From: Globodera rostochiensis
Lineage: Eukaryota > Nematoda > Chromadorea > Rhabditida > Heteroderidae
NCBI GenBank assembly: GCA_018350325.1
Contig: JAEVLN010000018.1
Location: forward strand, 686,185-750,184
Direction of reading: 5' to 3'
Length of the DNA: 64,000 bases
Made by a program: the position numbers and the translations under genes. Within the stretch, counting starts at the first letter, position 1; every line of letters begins with the position of its first letter. The notes beneath the pieces are model-generated. The model made no database searches and was not told where the DNA came from. It saw nothing but the letters and a program-made list of their open reading frames with translations. Shown here piece after piece: positions 10,528-21,157 of the stretch.

Positions 10528-10897
10528 TTAGGGATCGTAAATGCGCAATGTCTTGACCGTTTGCTTACAACAAATGGGACATTTTTTCCCCATATTCTTC
10601 TCAACTATTTGTGCACATTGTCGGCAAACACAACGATGGCCGCAGGGGTCGAATGCCACCCGGCGCTAAATTTTAAATTTGAATTTATTGGAAGCCGATT
10701 TGTTTTTTAAGCATTATTTAATCAGTTCATTTTACCTCTCTCGTCATGCAAATTACGCATTCTGTCTCTGTCTCATGTTTTTTATCATTTTTATTGAAGA
10801 ATAATTGAGCAGGATGTGCCGTCTGCTGACGATTCTGATGCAGTACCGCTGCTGTGTTTGAATTTTGACTGCTATGCTGTTGGGGTTTAAGCAAAAA
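10528..10897 (-). CDS. RING-finger protein, last two exons (partial)
   Basis: Exon 10736-10897 (54 codons, acceptor TATACAG) and exon 10528-10665 (45 codons plus stop TAA) join in phase 0. The first ends ECVICMTRE and the second begins RRVAFDPCGHRCVCRQCA and continues ..KKCPICCKQTV. The spacing C-x2-C ... C-G-H-x-C-x-C-x2-C ... C-P-x-C is a C-terminal C3HC4-type RING, as in E3 ubiquitin ligases, which bind zinc and recruit E2 enzymes. A Gln-rich stretch precedes the RING. No upstream exon is recognisable: about 200 bp further up lies a repeat element (11100-11285), so the gene is 5' incomplete or truncated. Each exon is below the size that simple scans report. Confidence 0.7.
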
Positions 10898-11099
10898 CTG
10901 TATACAAATTTTAAATTTAATTGTGCCATAATTATTAATTGATTCACAAAACAGATCGGAAGATCAAAAATTCTATATCTAATTTCAAATATGATCCAAA
11001 GCAACAGTAAGCGATAGGTTAGGGGTTGGACTGCTCGAAGGCGAGCGGGCATTTAGATGTCTCTTTTTATGACCTTTTATGTCAATGCCATTGGAAGTT

Positions 11100-11285
11100 T
11101 GTCAACAAACCCGGGTTATCCGGGACCGGTATCCGGGTGTTTTTGGAAATTTTTGGGGTAAAATTATCCGGGTCTTGGACCAACCCCAGCCAAATTACCC
11201 GGTATCCGGGCGGATATCCGGGTGTTTTTGAGCTATCCGGTATCCGGGGAACCCGGATAATATCCGGTTTTGTCCAACCCTAATC
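11100..11285. repeat. Element of CCGGGTATCCGG words
   Basis: Self-complementary words (CCGGGT, GGTATCCGGG, ATCCGG) fill the block, which ends in TTTTGTCCAACCCTAATC. GC-rich islands of this type stand out sharply in AT-rich DNA. It borders the truncated RING gene. Confidence 0.65.
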
Positions 11286-11599
11286 ATGATCAGACAAAGT
11301 CGTCCAAACATTTTTGGATGCCTCCAAGAATTCCTAAACGTACTCGGACTTTGCCATTGTTGCAGACAGATGTTTTCCAATTTTCCATAATGGTTTGGAC
11401 TGCATTATGCCCACAACATGTTGGCGAGAAATTATTGATATTTGTACAAATGTCGTCCAACAATTCGTTGATTCCTCTAATTCGATTCAATGTTTTAAAT
11501 CTGACGGCAGACTCAATTTTGACTCGAGTAAAGAAGACGCCTAAACATTTTATTTGTTTAGAAAATTACAAAGAATGTTTAAATAAGTGAATTTCAAAA

Positions 11600-11770
11600 G
11601 AAAATAAACGAGATTCTCGATCGAAATGTTGATCGGTAAAATTTTACCGCAATTTTTAGAGTTTTTTGAGATTTTCAGTGATCTCGAACGAATTTTGATC
11701 AGTAAACATTTATTTTCGAGATTCTCGTTCAAAATCTTGATCGGGCCTCAAGTCCGATCTATGTTATATT
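11600..11770. repeat. GATC-word element (ATTCTCGATCGAAAT family)
   Basis: Built from CGAGATT, GATCTCGA and TTGATCGG words, ending in AAGTCCGATCT. Related copies are at 12895-12960, 32043-32148, 59413-59514 and 61925-62080. Confidence 0.55.
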
Positions 11771-11876
11771 ATGCTGTTTTCAGTACTCATAGAAAACATA
11801 ATAAAAAATTCGATTTAAATTCTTAAAATGCTTGATTTTCATTATTGATAAATTTTCAAAAGTAGCCAGCGCCGTT

Positions 11877-13946
11877 TCATTTTTGGAAGAATTCTTTAAA
11901 ATGTTCCACAAATTTACCGATTTGTTGGAAAAGGTTCTGATCAAGTTCTGGCCATTGGCACAAAAATCTGACATCATTTGTGGCAGTTCTTTGTGCAAGC
12001 AATTCAATCCAAAAGAGGACAATTTGTCCCACATAAAAATTGATTGGCGTTGGCGTATGAATCCATTGGTGAAAAGCATCCATCACAACGTTTGCCTGGA
12101 CAAAGTTTGACGCATTGATGCGACCAACAAACCATTGTTGGCAAAATGCCATGGCATAATCCAAATTCTGAAATTTGAAAATTTGTTAAGCGTTCGTTAC
12201 ATTAAACATGCAGGTTATCCTTTGTGTAAATTTTGTTCAAGAATCAAAACAAAATAAATTTTATGAAATTTAAATTTTAAGAAAAGAAATATTAAAATTA
12301 AAAAAAACACTTTTTAATGTTTTGAAAATTAAATCTTACGCCTAATTGTAAGATTAATTCCTTTTGAGACAACAAAAATTGCTTGTCAATTTGGCAAAAT
12401 TGATCAAACAGTTGCATCATTTGTTCATCTGCCAGCCGCAACCGTTTCCACAACAAAGCAACATTGGAAACTTCGGCAAATTTGTTCCAAAAAATGCCAA
12501 GAAGCTTGGCATCATCTGTGGCCATTGCCGCCGCATTGGCACTTTCTTTCTCAACGGCCTCATTAAGCAAATATTTAAAATGGGCAATAAGAAAAAAATT
12601 GCTCTTAAAAACTGATTAATATGTTTAAATAAAAATTCTGTGAAACCGCTTGCCTTGTCTGACAATTCGCGATAAAATTTGTGTAAAAACCACTGATCCA
12701 GTATGTTGTTCACATTAGCTTCCCGATCATTTAGTGTCTCAAAATATTTGATCAAACATCGATGTTCAACAAAATCACATAACGAATCCACTGATTTGCC
12801 ATCTTGTCGATAAAAAATTTGTTGTGCAGCATTTGGTGCAAAGTGGCCATCAGAAATTGGTACCTTCAAACACACTTATTAATTGAGTTTTTAATCATAG
12901 TGATCTGAGAGATTCCTGATCAAAATCTTGATTGGTCCACAGATCGATTGCTATTCTACACTATTTTAAAATAGCAAAATAAAATACCGATCCTTTCAAT
13001 GGCATCAAGTAGAAATAAAAGTAATTTGTAATAATTGCTCCTAACGAATTTTTCTTCAACAAAAATTGTCCACGATCATCGGTGTCCACAGTGTAAAAGT
13101 GTGAAAAACATTTGTCCAATTCATTTTGTCGAAATTGAATGACGTCAGTGTAGAACAAAAGTTTTTGTGGTTCCGTTGAGTAAAAACAAAACAGTTCGTC
13201 CTGATGGCATGCCGATCGTCCACTCCTAGTTTGAAAAGGAGTATTGTGATCGATCATCAAATCCCAAATGATCACTCTGTACTTGCCGGGCGGCATAATC
13301 TGTGCGATAATAAAAGGGAATAATAAATATAAAATATTGCGAGATTTCATTTTATTTTTACGATTTTTTTTCTAATAACGCAACCAATCCGGAAAGTCAG
13401 GATAATCCGGGTTCCCGGATCCGTCATATCGGATCCGGATAATCGTCCCGGACCGGATCCAGATAATCCGGGTATAACACCTGGATCCGAATTCAGATAA
13501 TCTGGGTAAAACACCCGGATTCGTATAATCCGGAAAGTCAAAATAATCCGGGTAAAACACCCGGATCCGAATTCAGATAATCTGGGTAAAACACCCGGAT
13601 TTGTATAATCCGGAAAGTCAAAATTATCCGGGTAAAACACCCGGATCCGGATTCAGATAATCCGGGTAAACCAACCAGATCCGGATCCAGATAATCCGAG
13701 GAAACCACCCGGACCCGGATAATCCGGAAAGTCAGGATAATTCGGGTTCCCGGATTCCATCCTACCGGATCCGGATAATCGTCTCGGATCGGGTCCGGTC
13801 TCTACATTTTGCCATACCTGTGTTATGTGATAAGTATCATTGCTTTCCGCCTCCGAAAAGTGTTTGAGCAAATCGCAATTCGATTCAAATATAGTAATTG
13901 TCGACAAAAAATATACAGCAATATCAAAATGTCGAAGAATTCCCAT
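11877..13946 (-). CDS. Predicted secreted protein of unknown function, five exons
   Basis: Exons on the minus strand: 13818-13946, 12988-13299, 12664-12863, 12340-12601 and 11877-12167, which join in frame to 398 codons. The boundary between exons 3 and 4 is the least certain. The N-terminus (MGILRHFDIAVYFLSTITIF, then ESNC) looks like a signal peptide, and no later membrane segment is clear. Exon 2 is rich in aromatic and polar residues with scattered Cys. Exons 4-5 are helical and rich in Trp, Phe and Gln. I recognise no domain. Intron 1 contains a large CCGG-word repeat. The tandem duplication starting at 12849 breaks within exon 3, so the second unit has only a shortened copy. It could be an effector-type secreted protein, which is inference only. 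Confidence 0.6.
13375..13800. repeat. TCCGGATAATCCGG-word array in intron 1
   Basis: About 420 bp of words such as CCGGATAATC, GGGTAAAACACCCGG and GGATCCGGAT, many self-complementary. Both strands give open frames with repeated Tyr-Pro-Asp or Pro-Gly motifs, but these simply follow the words. The copy in the second tandem unit is 20586-21011. Confidence 0.8.
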
Positions 13947-13959
13947 TCTAATACTAAAC

Positions 13960-15640
13960 TGTTTTGAGCAAAAAATAATAAAATGGCATTAATTTTTCAT
14001 TACAACTCATTATTTTTATGATACATTGCCAACATTGATTTTTTTTATAAATGATTTATGGATAAATGTATTTATTTCTTCAAATTTTACTTGTGAATAA
14101 ATGGGGGGGGGCGACATTTCATCGAGGCGACATTTATCGGATATAACGAACCCCAGACCTGATTTTTCCAAAAATTTTAATTTTTTTTTGCCTAAAGTTA
14201 TTCAGAAAACACGAGTTGATTATCAGTACTTGACTTTTTTTTGTTGTAATTTGGTTTTTGTAATGATTTTGAGGCTTTTGTTGAATTTTTGAGAATTTTT
14301 CAAAAAATCATAGATGCTGAAATCATTGAACTAAAAATTGAGAATTTAATGCGGGTTAAGCCACTCTGTGATCTTAGGGGGTTCATTAGGCTTAGGCTTA
14401 AGCCACCCTGATCTTAGCGGTTCATTCGGCTTAGCAAAGCAGGTATCCAAATGGCAAATGTCTATTTTTGGCAATTTATAAACGGTTCAAAAACCCCTTC
14501 AAATTCTCAATTTTTAGTTTCTGTTGACGAATTCGTAATTAGTGCATCAAATCACACATTCTGTCTTTTTTTTTGGGAGAAATAAATTTCAAAAATGTTA
14601 ACCAAAAGGGTCCCCCCTATAGAATTTATTGTTTTCCCGGTGCGCAATTCTCCTAGCGTCATGTATAAAATAACCTGTGTTGGTAATCAGTAGAGATGGG
14701 ATTTTCAAGTTTTTATATGTTTTTTTTTGCGAATAGGGTTTGACGAGAGAAGCCCAGGTTCATTTCAAAAATTTTTTGAATTGGAGCGAATGTTTAGTCC
14801 ATTTCACCATTTTCGCGTTTTTAGTCAATATTTCTGCATTTTCCGAAAATTTCTTAAGAAAAATGAAATAAAAACAAAAAATGTGCACTTAAAAATCAAA
14901 AAAATTTTTCAAACCAAAAATGCATTTCTAAATAATCACTTTTTCTTTGACCAAAAATGTACCCCTAAAGATTCGATATTTTTCTGAAAAATTTGATTTT
15001 AGTTATTTTTTATAAAAGTTATCCAAAAGAATGAGATTAAAATGAATCTTTTTGCTTTCATTACCTACCATTTCGACGTTTAGTGTCACGATGGACAGTG
15101 AAGTTGTGCCCGACGATCGAACATAAAAAGAAAATGGAAAATGGTTGAGTTCAGAATTCCCAGACCCAAAATCACTGAAAATCAGCTCAATACACACCAA
15201 TTTGATGCAATCTTTAATAGAGTTGGGTCCCCGACTAAAAAAAAGTCGGGGTTCGGGGACAGGGCTGCCAAATTTAGAAAAAAAAAATCGATTTTCCCCT
15301 TCCCCTCTCCCCGAAAATGTTTTCTGCCTACGCCTCTGGTAGAGCACATGGAAGTGACGACCATTGGGGTACTATACACGGCGATTCGATTTTGGGCCTC
15401 TAGTTCAGAAAAGATTTAAATTTTGTCCTAGTGGTCTGTGAGCTTTCCAACATAAAAAAGTAGGGGGTTCGAATCCCCTCCAAGTTACTACAGGTTTTCG
15501 ATGAATTAATTCATCAGCCAATTTCACTGAAAGCTTTACAGCTATTTTAAATTATTTGAATGATTTTTTACACATTTTCTTCAACAAAAATATGGAAATT
15601 TATTACCAATCATCCGATGAGATCAATGAAGCCATCTTCA
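13960..15640. other. Non-coding stretch with dispersed repeats and a tRNA-like B box
   Basis: 14350-14640 is a diverged copy of the TTAGGC-core foldback family (counterpart 669-925). 15040-15180 recurs at 34905-35060. 15225-15265 is a short TCGGGG hairpin. 15425-15485 contains TAGTGG..GAGC and a perfect GGTTCGAATCC, the A-box-like and B-box words of tRNA genes, but no acceptor stem closes, so it is at best a tRNA-derived relic. All of this is repeated at 21171-22850 in the second tandem unit. Confidence 0.55.
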
Positions 15641-15645
15641 TCTCT

Positions 15646-18052
15646 TTATTCGTCCATTCTGTCCTCCTCCAGTTCTCCTGTGCTCTGTTCCTCCATTCGC
15701 AGCTTAAAAATCAAATTTATGTTAATCCAACCGGCCACTTCACCCACCATCTGCATTTCCTCAAATTTGCCGGTGTCCAGTAGCCAATTGCTGACGAAGT
15801 GGTTCTCCAATTGTTGGCGCATTTGCTCGGCGTCTGGCATTGTTTTCCAAAATTGTTCCAGCCGTCTCCAAACGGAATGAAGGGCTTCGTCTCCTGAAAT
15901 GTGACTAAATTGTAAATTTGGGAAATGCCAGTCATTTTACCCTGCTCATCCATCAGTCCAAGAAATCGGTGCTGGCGCGCAAATGGCACAAACTGGACGA
16001 GAAGCAGGTGCGCCTTTGGTTTGTGAGCCAGAAGAAGCCGCATTTCCGGTTGTTCATGGAGAAAAGCCTTGAAATTGTCCATGTGGTCTTCCAGTTCGCC
16101 AACTTCTCGCGCCAGCAGTGGCTGGGCCTTCAAAAAATCATGTTGAGAGAAAATAAAAATATAACACCTTGGAAAACGCCTGAATTTGCCAAGGTAAGTG
16201 AGTGTCAAGCAAATTGCCTTAGGCCATTCCGTTTCAAAAAGCGGCACCATTTCTGCTGCGTGGAGAAGAATTTTTCGAATTGAATTGCCGGTCAGGTCCT
16301 TCTTCCGGAATTGCTCCCTTCGGGCCCCAATGCGACGGAGAAACTGCTGAACAACTGGCTCACAGTCTGTCTGTCGTTCAAGCTCCTTGACCAGCGCATT
16401 TCAAAACCCCTGGAAGACGTGAAATGGTGCGAGAATGACACGGTCGGAGTCGATTGACGGGAGAAGCGGCGGCTTGACAATGCCCTTTGTTGTCGCGCGA
16501 AGCATTTTGGATGCAGTCTCCCCACGCTGAATGGCCATTGCAAATTGCTGCGCTTGAAGGACGGTCTCCTCGACGCTCCGAAAACAGCATGCTTCGGCAT
16601 CGAGCAGTTGGTCCCGTCGGCACGTACAAACCGGTGATGGAAAAGTCGTGACGGCCGAACCGCAATGACCAATCACTGCCCAAACGAAGCTGACGTCGCC
16701 CCCGAGAAACCTTAAAAAACATACAATCACGATTGATTGACAAAACTATTACCATTTTACGCTTTTGCCCGCCAGCGACTTTAGCTGATCATTTTGCGTC
16801 CAGAGGCTCCCACAATACAGCTCCAAGTTTGCCCAGGAATCCTTTGCCGGGAACACCGCGGCAATGAAGTTGTTGGATGGCGAATTTGGGCGCTGCGCTT
16901 CTCCAAACGAAATCGTGATTTTTGTGAATCCTTGGCCATAATCGCCGCTGATCTTCAGAAGCACATCAGTGCTAATGTTCTTCAAATTGTCCCTGGCTGA
17001 TCTGAGTCGAAATGTCAGCGCTTTCTCAATGTCCGCGCACCAAAAGCCAACGCCAGATCCGGTCCCTACCGTCTCGTAGCACAAAGGCGCACAAATTTGG
17101 CGTTTGATTTCGACGACCTTAGAATGCAAATAAAATGTAAACAATGATTGGCTTTTATCTACCTTTTTCAACGATGGAACAACATCAAATTTGCAGTCGA
17201 TCACGCGCAGCGTACGCTTAAGCTTGGCATAGGCCTTCTGTGTGCCGACGAGCGCCAAGATCAGCAGCGCGTCTTCCGCCCTCATGGGCTCGTCTGGCTG
17301 CTTCGCGTCTTTCTTCAGTGGCGTAAAATGCTGAAAGCGGTGTCGGACTTCACGGTGGAGCCGCTCCAGCCCATTTCTGCTCGCCGATCTTGACCGGTCC
17401 CTGTCCAAAACTGCGACGAGTTTATCGGCCAGTTCTCATGGGCACTTCTCTTCAATTCGTCCACGTTTTTGGCCGGCCTACCTCTGTTCGGAGTGACTAA
17501 AATTGAAAATTTGTTAAAACAAAAATAAATTGGGGATTTACTCGCTTTGGCTCGACGTTGACGCGCTTGTGGACGGCAGTTGGGAACGTAGATCGGCGAT
17601 GTCGGCTTCCCTGTTGCGCAACTGCAGCCGAAGGAAGTCGATCGTATCATCGCGCTCCCGCAGTTGGCGTTGGAGTTCGAGGAGGCGTTCCTCAACGGCG
17701 TTGTCTCCGGGAGTTGCTGGCGGTGGAGTTACTTCTGCTGGTGGCGGACAAAAGTTGAATTCGAGGGCTGGTGTTGCCGGCGGCTCCTCGACAATCTCGG
17801 GCACAGGTGCTGCTGTTGATGGGTCGTTACCGGCGTCGGGTGGAGGCATTGGAACGTCGTCGCCGTTGTCTCGCTCTGGAAAAATTGGAATTTTTGGAAA
17901 TTTCCTTAAAAATTCATTAAAAACTCACCTTTCTTGGCCGTCCGTGCTTCACGCGCCTTTGCAGCACTCGCGCGCCTTTCTTCCCTTTTTTTCTTAAGCT
18001 CTTCCGCTCCCTTTTTGCCGTTAAGATTTAATAAGAGCTTTCTTCTGGCCAT
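15646..18052 (-). pseudogene. Transposon-type multi-exon gene, copy 1 (disabled)
   Basis: The minus-strand exons run from 18052 (MARRKLLL, Lys/Arg-rich) through 17542 to about 17870 (acidic Pro-rich, then a coiled coil ERLLELQRQLRERDDTI), 17483 leftward, 16710 and 15893, ending at 15646. The body contains ISGDYGQGFTKITISF, then PNSP, DSWANLEL, GDVSFVWAVIGHCGS followed by C-x-C, and ILAPFHVFQG. This order (GD.G..TK / PNSP / GD..F....G..G / PLH-like) resembles a multicopy protein family I recall from invertebrate genomes near transposable elements, of unknown mechanism. A 1-nt deletion near 17437 and an in-frame TGA at 16401-16403 disable this copy. Each lesion is absent from copy 2. Confidence 0.6.
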
Positions 18053-18059
18053 CTAATTC

Positions 18060-18925
18060 AAAAAAAAATAAATGTTGGCAAAATTAATTTATTTCAAAAA
18101 TCCTGGGCCGCAGTCATTAATCATGATACCGAAAAACAATTCCTCATTTTGTTTTCTAGGGATGGTGAAAGTTTGAGAAGAATCGGCCGGAGGGAAAAAA
18201 AGTTTTCCAGAGCGAAGTGCGGGATGGTCAAAATAATTATTAAATAAGGTGAGAGAGAACGCCAAACGAGAGAAAGTTAGAGAAAAAAAGGAAATTTGTT
18301 TAATTCTCTCGCATTATAACGTTTGAATATTTATTCTGCTGCTTTGTTTTGATGAGTTATGCACGAAACGCTTTAGACGTTTTTTGAAAACGCAAAAAAA
18401 AAAAAAATCGTTTTTTTTTGAATTTATCCAAAAACTGCAGAATTTTCCTCAATATTTTGTTTTGGGAAAGGGGAAATATTAGAATCCCTCCCATATTTAC
18501 TCCTTTTTCGCTGAAGGAATTTTTTTTTATAATAAGACTAGTTTTTCAATTCAAACAAATATTAATTTAGAAATTTTTATCAGGAAATATGCAAAAATTT
18601 ATATATAAAAGAAGTCATTTTAATCATTTATTTATTTTCAAAACATTTCTATTTCTTTTTGTGCAACGGTTCCATGCCCATGCATTTTCATCAATAAGAG
18701 TTTGATGATGTCTAAAAATTTAATATTTTAAATTTGCTTAATAAAAAATACACAAACGTCGGAACATCTTCATCCGTAGAGTCAGAGTCAGTATTGATCT
18801 CGGAAACTAAATCATTTAAATAGAGGCCAATAAATTTGAGATTTGAAAACCAAGACTATTATGGTGTAATTATTATAAATACTAATTTATTTACATAATT
18901 GACATAAAGATGAAATTTTACTTAT
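18060..18925. other. AT-rich flank shared by the HTH-gene duplicates
   Basis: No gene is seen. 18450-18925 is also present at 25690-26160 and in part at 37670-38095, so it travels as the 3' flank of the HTH gene. Confidence 0.5.
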
Positions 18926-18926
18926 T

Positions 18927-19868
18927 TTAATTACTTTTGTTTTTAAGTTCAATAATCCATCGACCAAAAGTTCGTTGAGAAACGTTTAATTTTGCTGCAA
19001 TATCCCTTCGAGAAATGTGCGGATTCTGTTTTATCATTTTGAAATATTTTTTAATTAACTTTAATCGTTCTGATTCGGTAAAACAATGCAATTCTTAAAT
19101 TTTTAAAATTAAAATTAAATTTAAATTATAAATAATTTAATTTGTTATTACTTGATATTCCAAGCTCTTGTTTCCATCGCCATATTGCTGACCGACTAGT
19201 ACCTAATTCTTTTGCTATTTTTTTTTCTTTGTCATAACTTGAACCTCCTATTGTTTTGCCTTTATTTTCGTTTTTGACTTTTTCGAATTTCTCAAGAATT
19301 TTAAGCTTTTCTTCTCGTGAATATTGTTTGAAGTCTTAAAAATAAATTTTTATTCTAATTATTAATAATTTCACTTAGTTAATGGGCGAAAATATTTTAA
19401 ATAAGTTTATTATGAAAATGAGTTTGTAAATCTTTTTAATTAACTCTAATTTATCTTTTAATACAATAATAACAGCAATTATAAGTTGGAACAGTTTTAT
19501 TTTTAATATTTGATAAATAAATATAAATTAATATAAATTTGTTGATCAATTTCTTAAGAATCGTAAGCTTTTCTTGTTGCAGAATAAGTTATTTTGAATT
19601 CTTATTTTAAATTTGTTAAATAAATAAGAATATTTTATTTTATTAATTTTTAAAAGAATTATTTACTTACTATTTTGGCCAAATTTTCTCTTCCAATTAT
19701 TAATTGTTTCTTTACTTACGCCCAATTCACGTGTAATTTCTTTTTCAATTTCTGTACGTTTTGCAAATTTATTTTTTCCAATGCGTTTTTCTTTCATTTT
19801 GTCAAATTTTTTAAAAATTTTTTCGCGCTGATCATTCCTTTCTGATTGGCATTTGGAATTTTTATAGC
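18927..19868 (-). pseudogene. Tandem-HTH gene, copy 1, lacking exons A and B
   Basis: Exons C (19671-19868), D (19152-19334) and E (18927-19093) are intact, keep phase-1 joins and encode three helix-turn-helix modules: ITRELGVSKETINNWKRKFG, then IAKELGTSRSAIWRWK, then IAAKLNVSQRTFGRWI. The upstream exon with the VKQE array and the exon for the first HTH are missing, because the tandem-duplication junction (20059/20060) cuts the gene in intron B-C. Without a start it is presumed non-functional. Confidence 0.75.
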
Positions 19869-20047
19869 CTAAAAATGTTAATTTATTGGACACTGTTGAT
19901 AATTTTCGTTATTTCCACTTTTTTTTAATTTAAAAAGTTTTGATGGTCCGTGGACACAGAGGGAGGGGGCTTCATTTATATCGAAACTTAAATTGATTTT
20001 ATAATCATAAAACAAAATGAAAAATACTTTAAGTTCATATGATAAAT

Positions 20048-21157
20048 TTAATTTATGCAATCAGAAATTGGTACCTTCAAACACACTTATTAATTGAGTT
20101 TTTAATCATAGTGATCTGAGAGATTCCTGATCAAAATCTTGATTGGTCCACAGATCGATTGCTATTCTACACTATTTTAAAATTGCAAAATAAAATACCG
20201 ATCCTTTCAATGGCATCAAGTAGAAATAAAAGTAATTTGTAATAATTGCTCCTAACGAATTTTTCTTCAACAAAAATTGTCCACGATCATCGGTGTCCAC
20301 AGTGTAAAAGTGTGAAAAACATTTGTCCAATTCATTTTGTCGAAATTGAATGACGTCAGTGTAGAACAAAAGTTTTTGTGGTTCCGTTGAGTAAAAACAA
20401 AACAGTTCGTCCTGATGGCATGCCGATCGTCCACTCCTAGTTTGAAAAGGAGTATTGTGATCGATCATCAAATCCCAAATGATCACTCTGTACTTGCCGG
20501 GCGGCATAATCTGTGCGATAATAAAAGGGAATAATAAATATAAAATATTGCGAGATTTCATTTTATTTTTACGATTTTTTTTCTAATAACGCAACCAATC
20601 CGGAAAGTCAGGATAATCCGGGTTCCCGGATCCGTCATATCGGATCCGGATAATCGTCCCGGACCGGATCCAGATAATCCGGGTATAACACCTGGATCCG
20701 AATTCAGATAATCTGGGTAAAACACCCGGATTCGTATAATCCGGAAAGTCAAAATAATCCGGGTAAAACACCCGGATCCGAATTCAGATAATCTGGGTAA
20801 AACACCCGGATTTGTATAATCCGGAAAGTCAAAATTATCCGGGTAAAACACCCGGATCCGGATTCAGATAATCCGGGTAAACCAACCAGATCCGGATCCA
20901 GATAATCCGAGGAAACCACCCGGACCCGGATAATCCGGAAAGTCAGGATAATTCGGGTTCCCGGATTCCATCCTACCGGATCCGGATAATCGTCTCGGAT
21001 CGGGTCCGGTCTCTACATTTTGCCATACCTGTGTTATGTGATAAGTATCATTGCTTTCCGCCTCCGAAAAGTGTTTGAGCAAATCGCAATTCGATTCAAA
21101 TATAGTAATTGTCGACAAAAAATATACAGCAATATCAAAATGTCGAAGAATTCCCAT
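20048..21157 (-). CDS. Shortened duplicate of the secreted-protein gene
   Basis: Exons 21029-21157 and 20199-20510 appear identical to exons 1-2 of the gene at 11877-13946. The acceptor of exon 3 is retained (exon starts 20074). After 15 nt the duplication junction switches to HTH-gene intron sequence, which reads TGC ATA AAT and then the stop TAA at 20048-20050. The predicted product has 155 residues: signal peptide, the complete exon-2 region and a new tail ending VPISDCIN. It has no lesion, so it may be expressed as a truncated isoform-like paralogue. Confidence 0.5.

Larger units (their letters stand above)
12849..20059. repeat. Tandem segmental duplication, unit 1 (7211 bp)
   Basis: 12849 onwards (ATCAGAAATTGG) reappears at 20060 with a constant offset of 7211 and only scattered differences. 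Unit 1 joins unit 2 at ..TTTATGCA|ATCAG with one or two bases of shared sequence, which suggests unequal exchange or repair-mediated joining. The left break lies inside exon 3 of the secreted-protein gene. The right break lies in the HTH gene between exons C and B. Low divergence means the event is recent. Confidence 0.92.

Noticed and set aside
13300..13350. Met at 13350 (MKSRNILYLLFPFIIAQ) as the start of the secreted protein
   Set aside because: It is possible as a signal peptide, but the acceptor ATCGCACAG just before ATTATGCCG joins exon 1 (13818-13946) in phase 0, which gives a better model. It remains an alternative start.
13347..13946. Minus-strand frames rich in FYPD and SGSG motifs (also 20558-21157)
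   Set aside because: They are translations of the TCCGGATAATCCGG-word array inside an intron. Only the first 43 codons from 13946 are taken as coding.
15003..15420. Overlapping frames on both strands (MLYQRRRQKTFSGRGEG.., MVEFRIPRPKITENQ..), also at 22215-22631
   Set aside because: They lie in dispersed repeats (shared with 34905-35060) and a TCGGGG hairpin. Conservation is only that of the recent tandem duplication.
16292..16755. Minus-strand frames VIAVRPSRLFHHRF.. and VIVLSINRDCMFF..
   Set aside because: They are alternate frames of the transposon-type gene exon starting at 16710. The frame with GDVSFVWAVIGHCGS fits the phases and the motif order.
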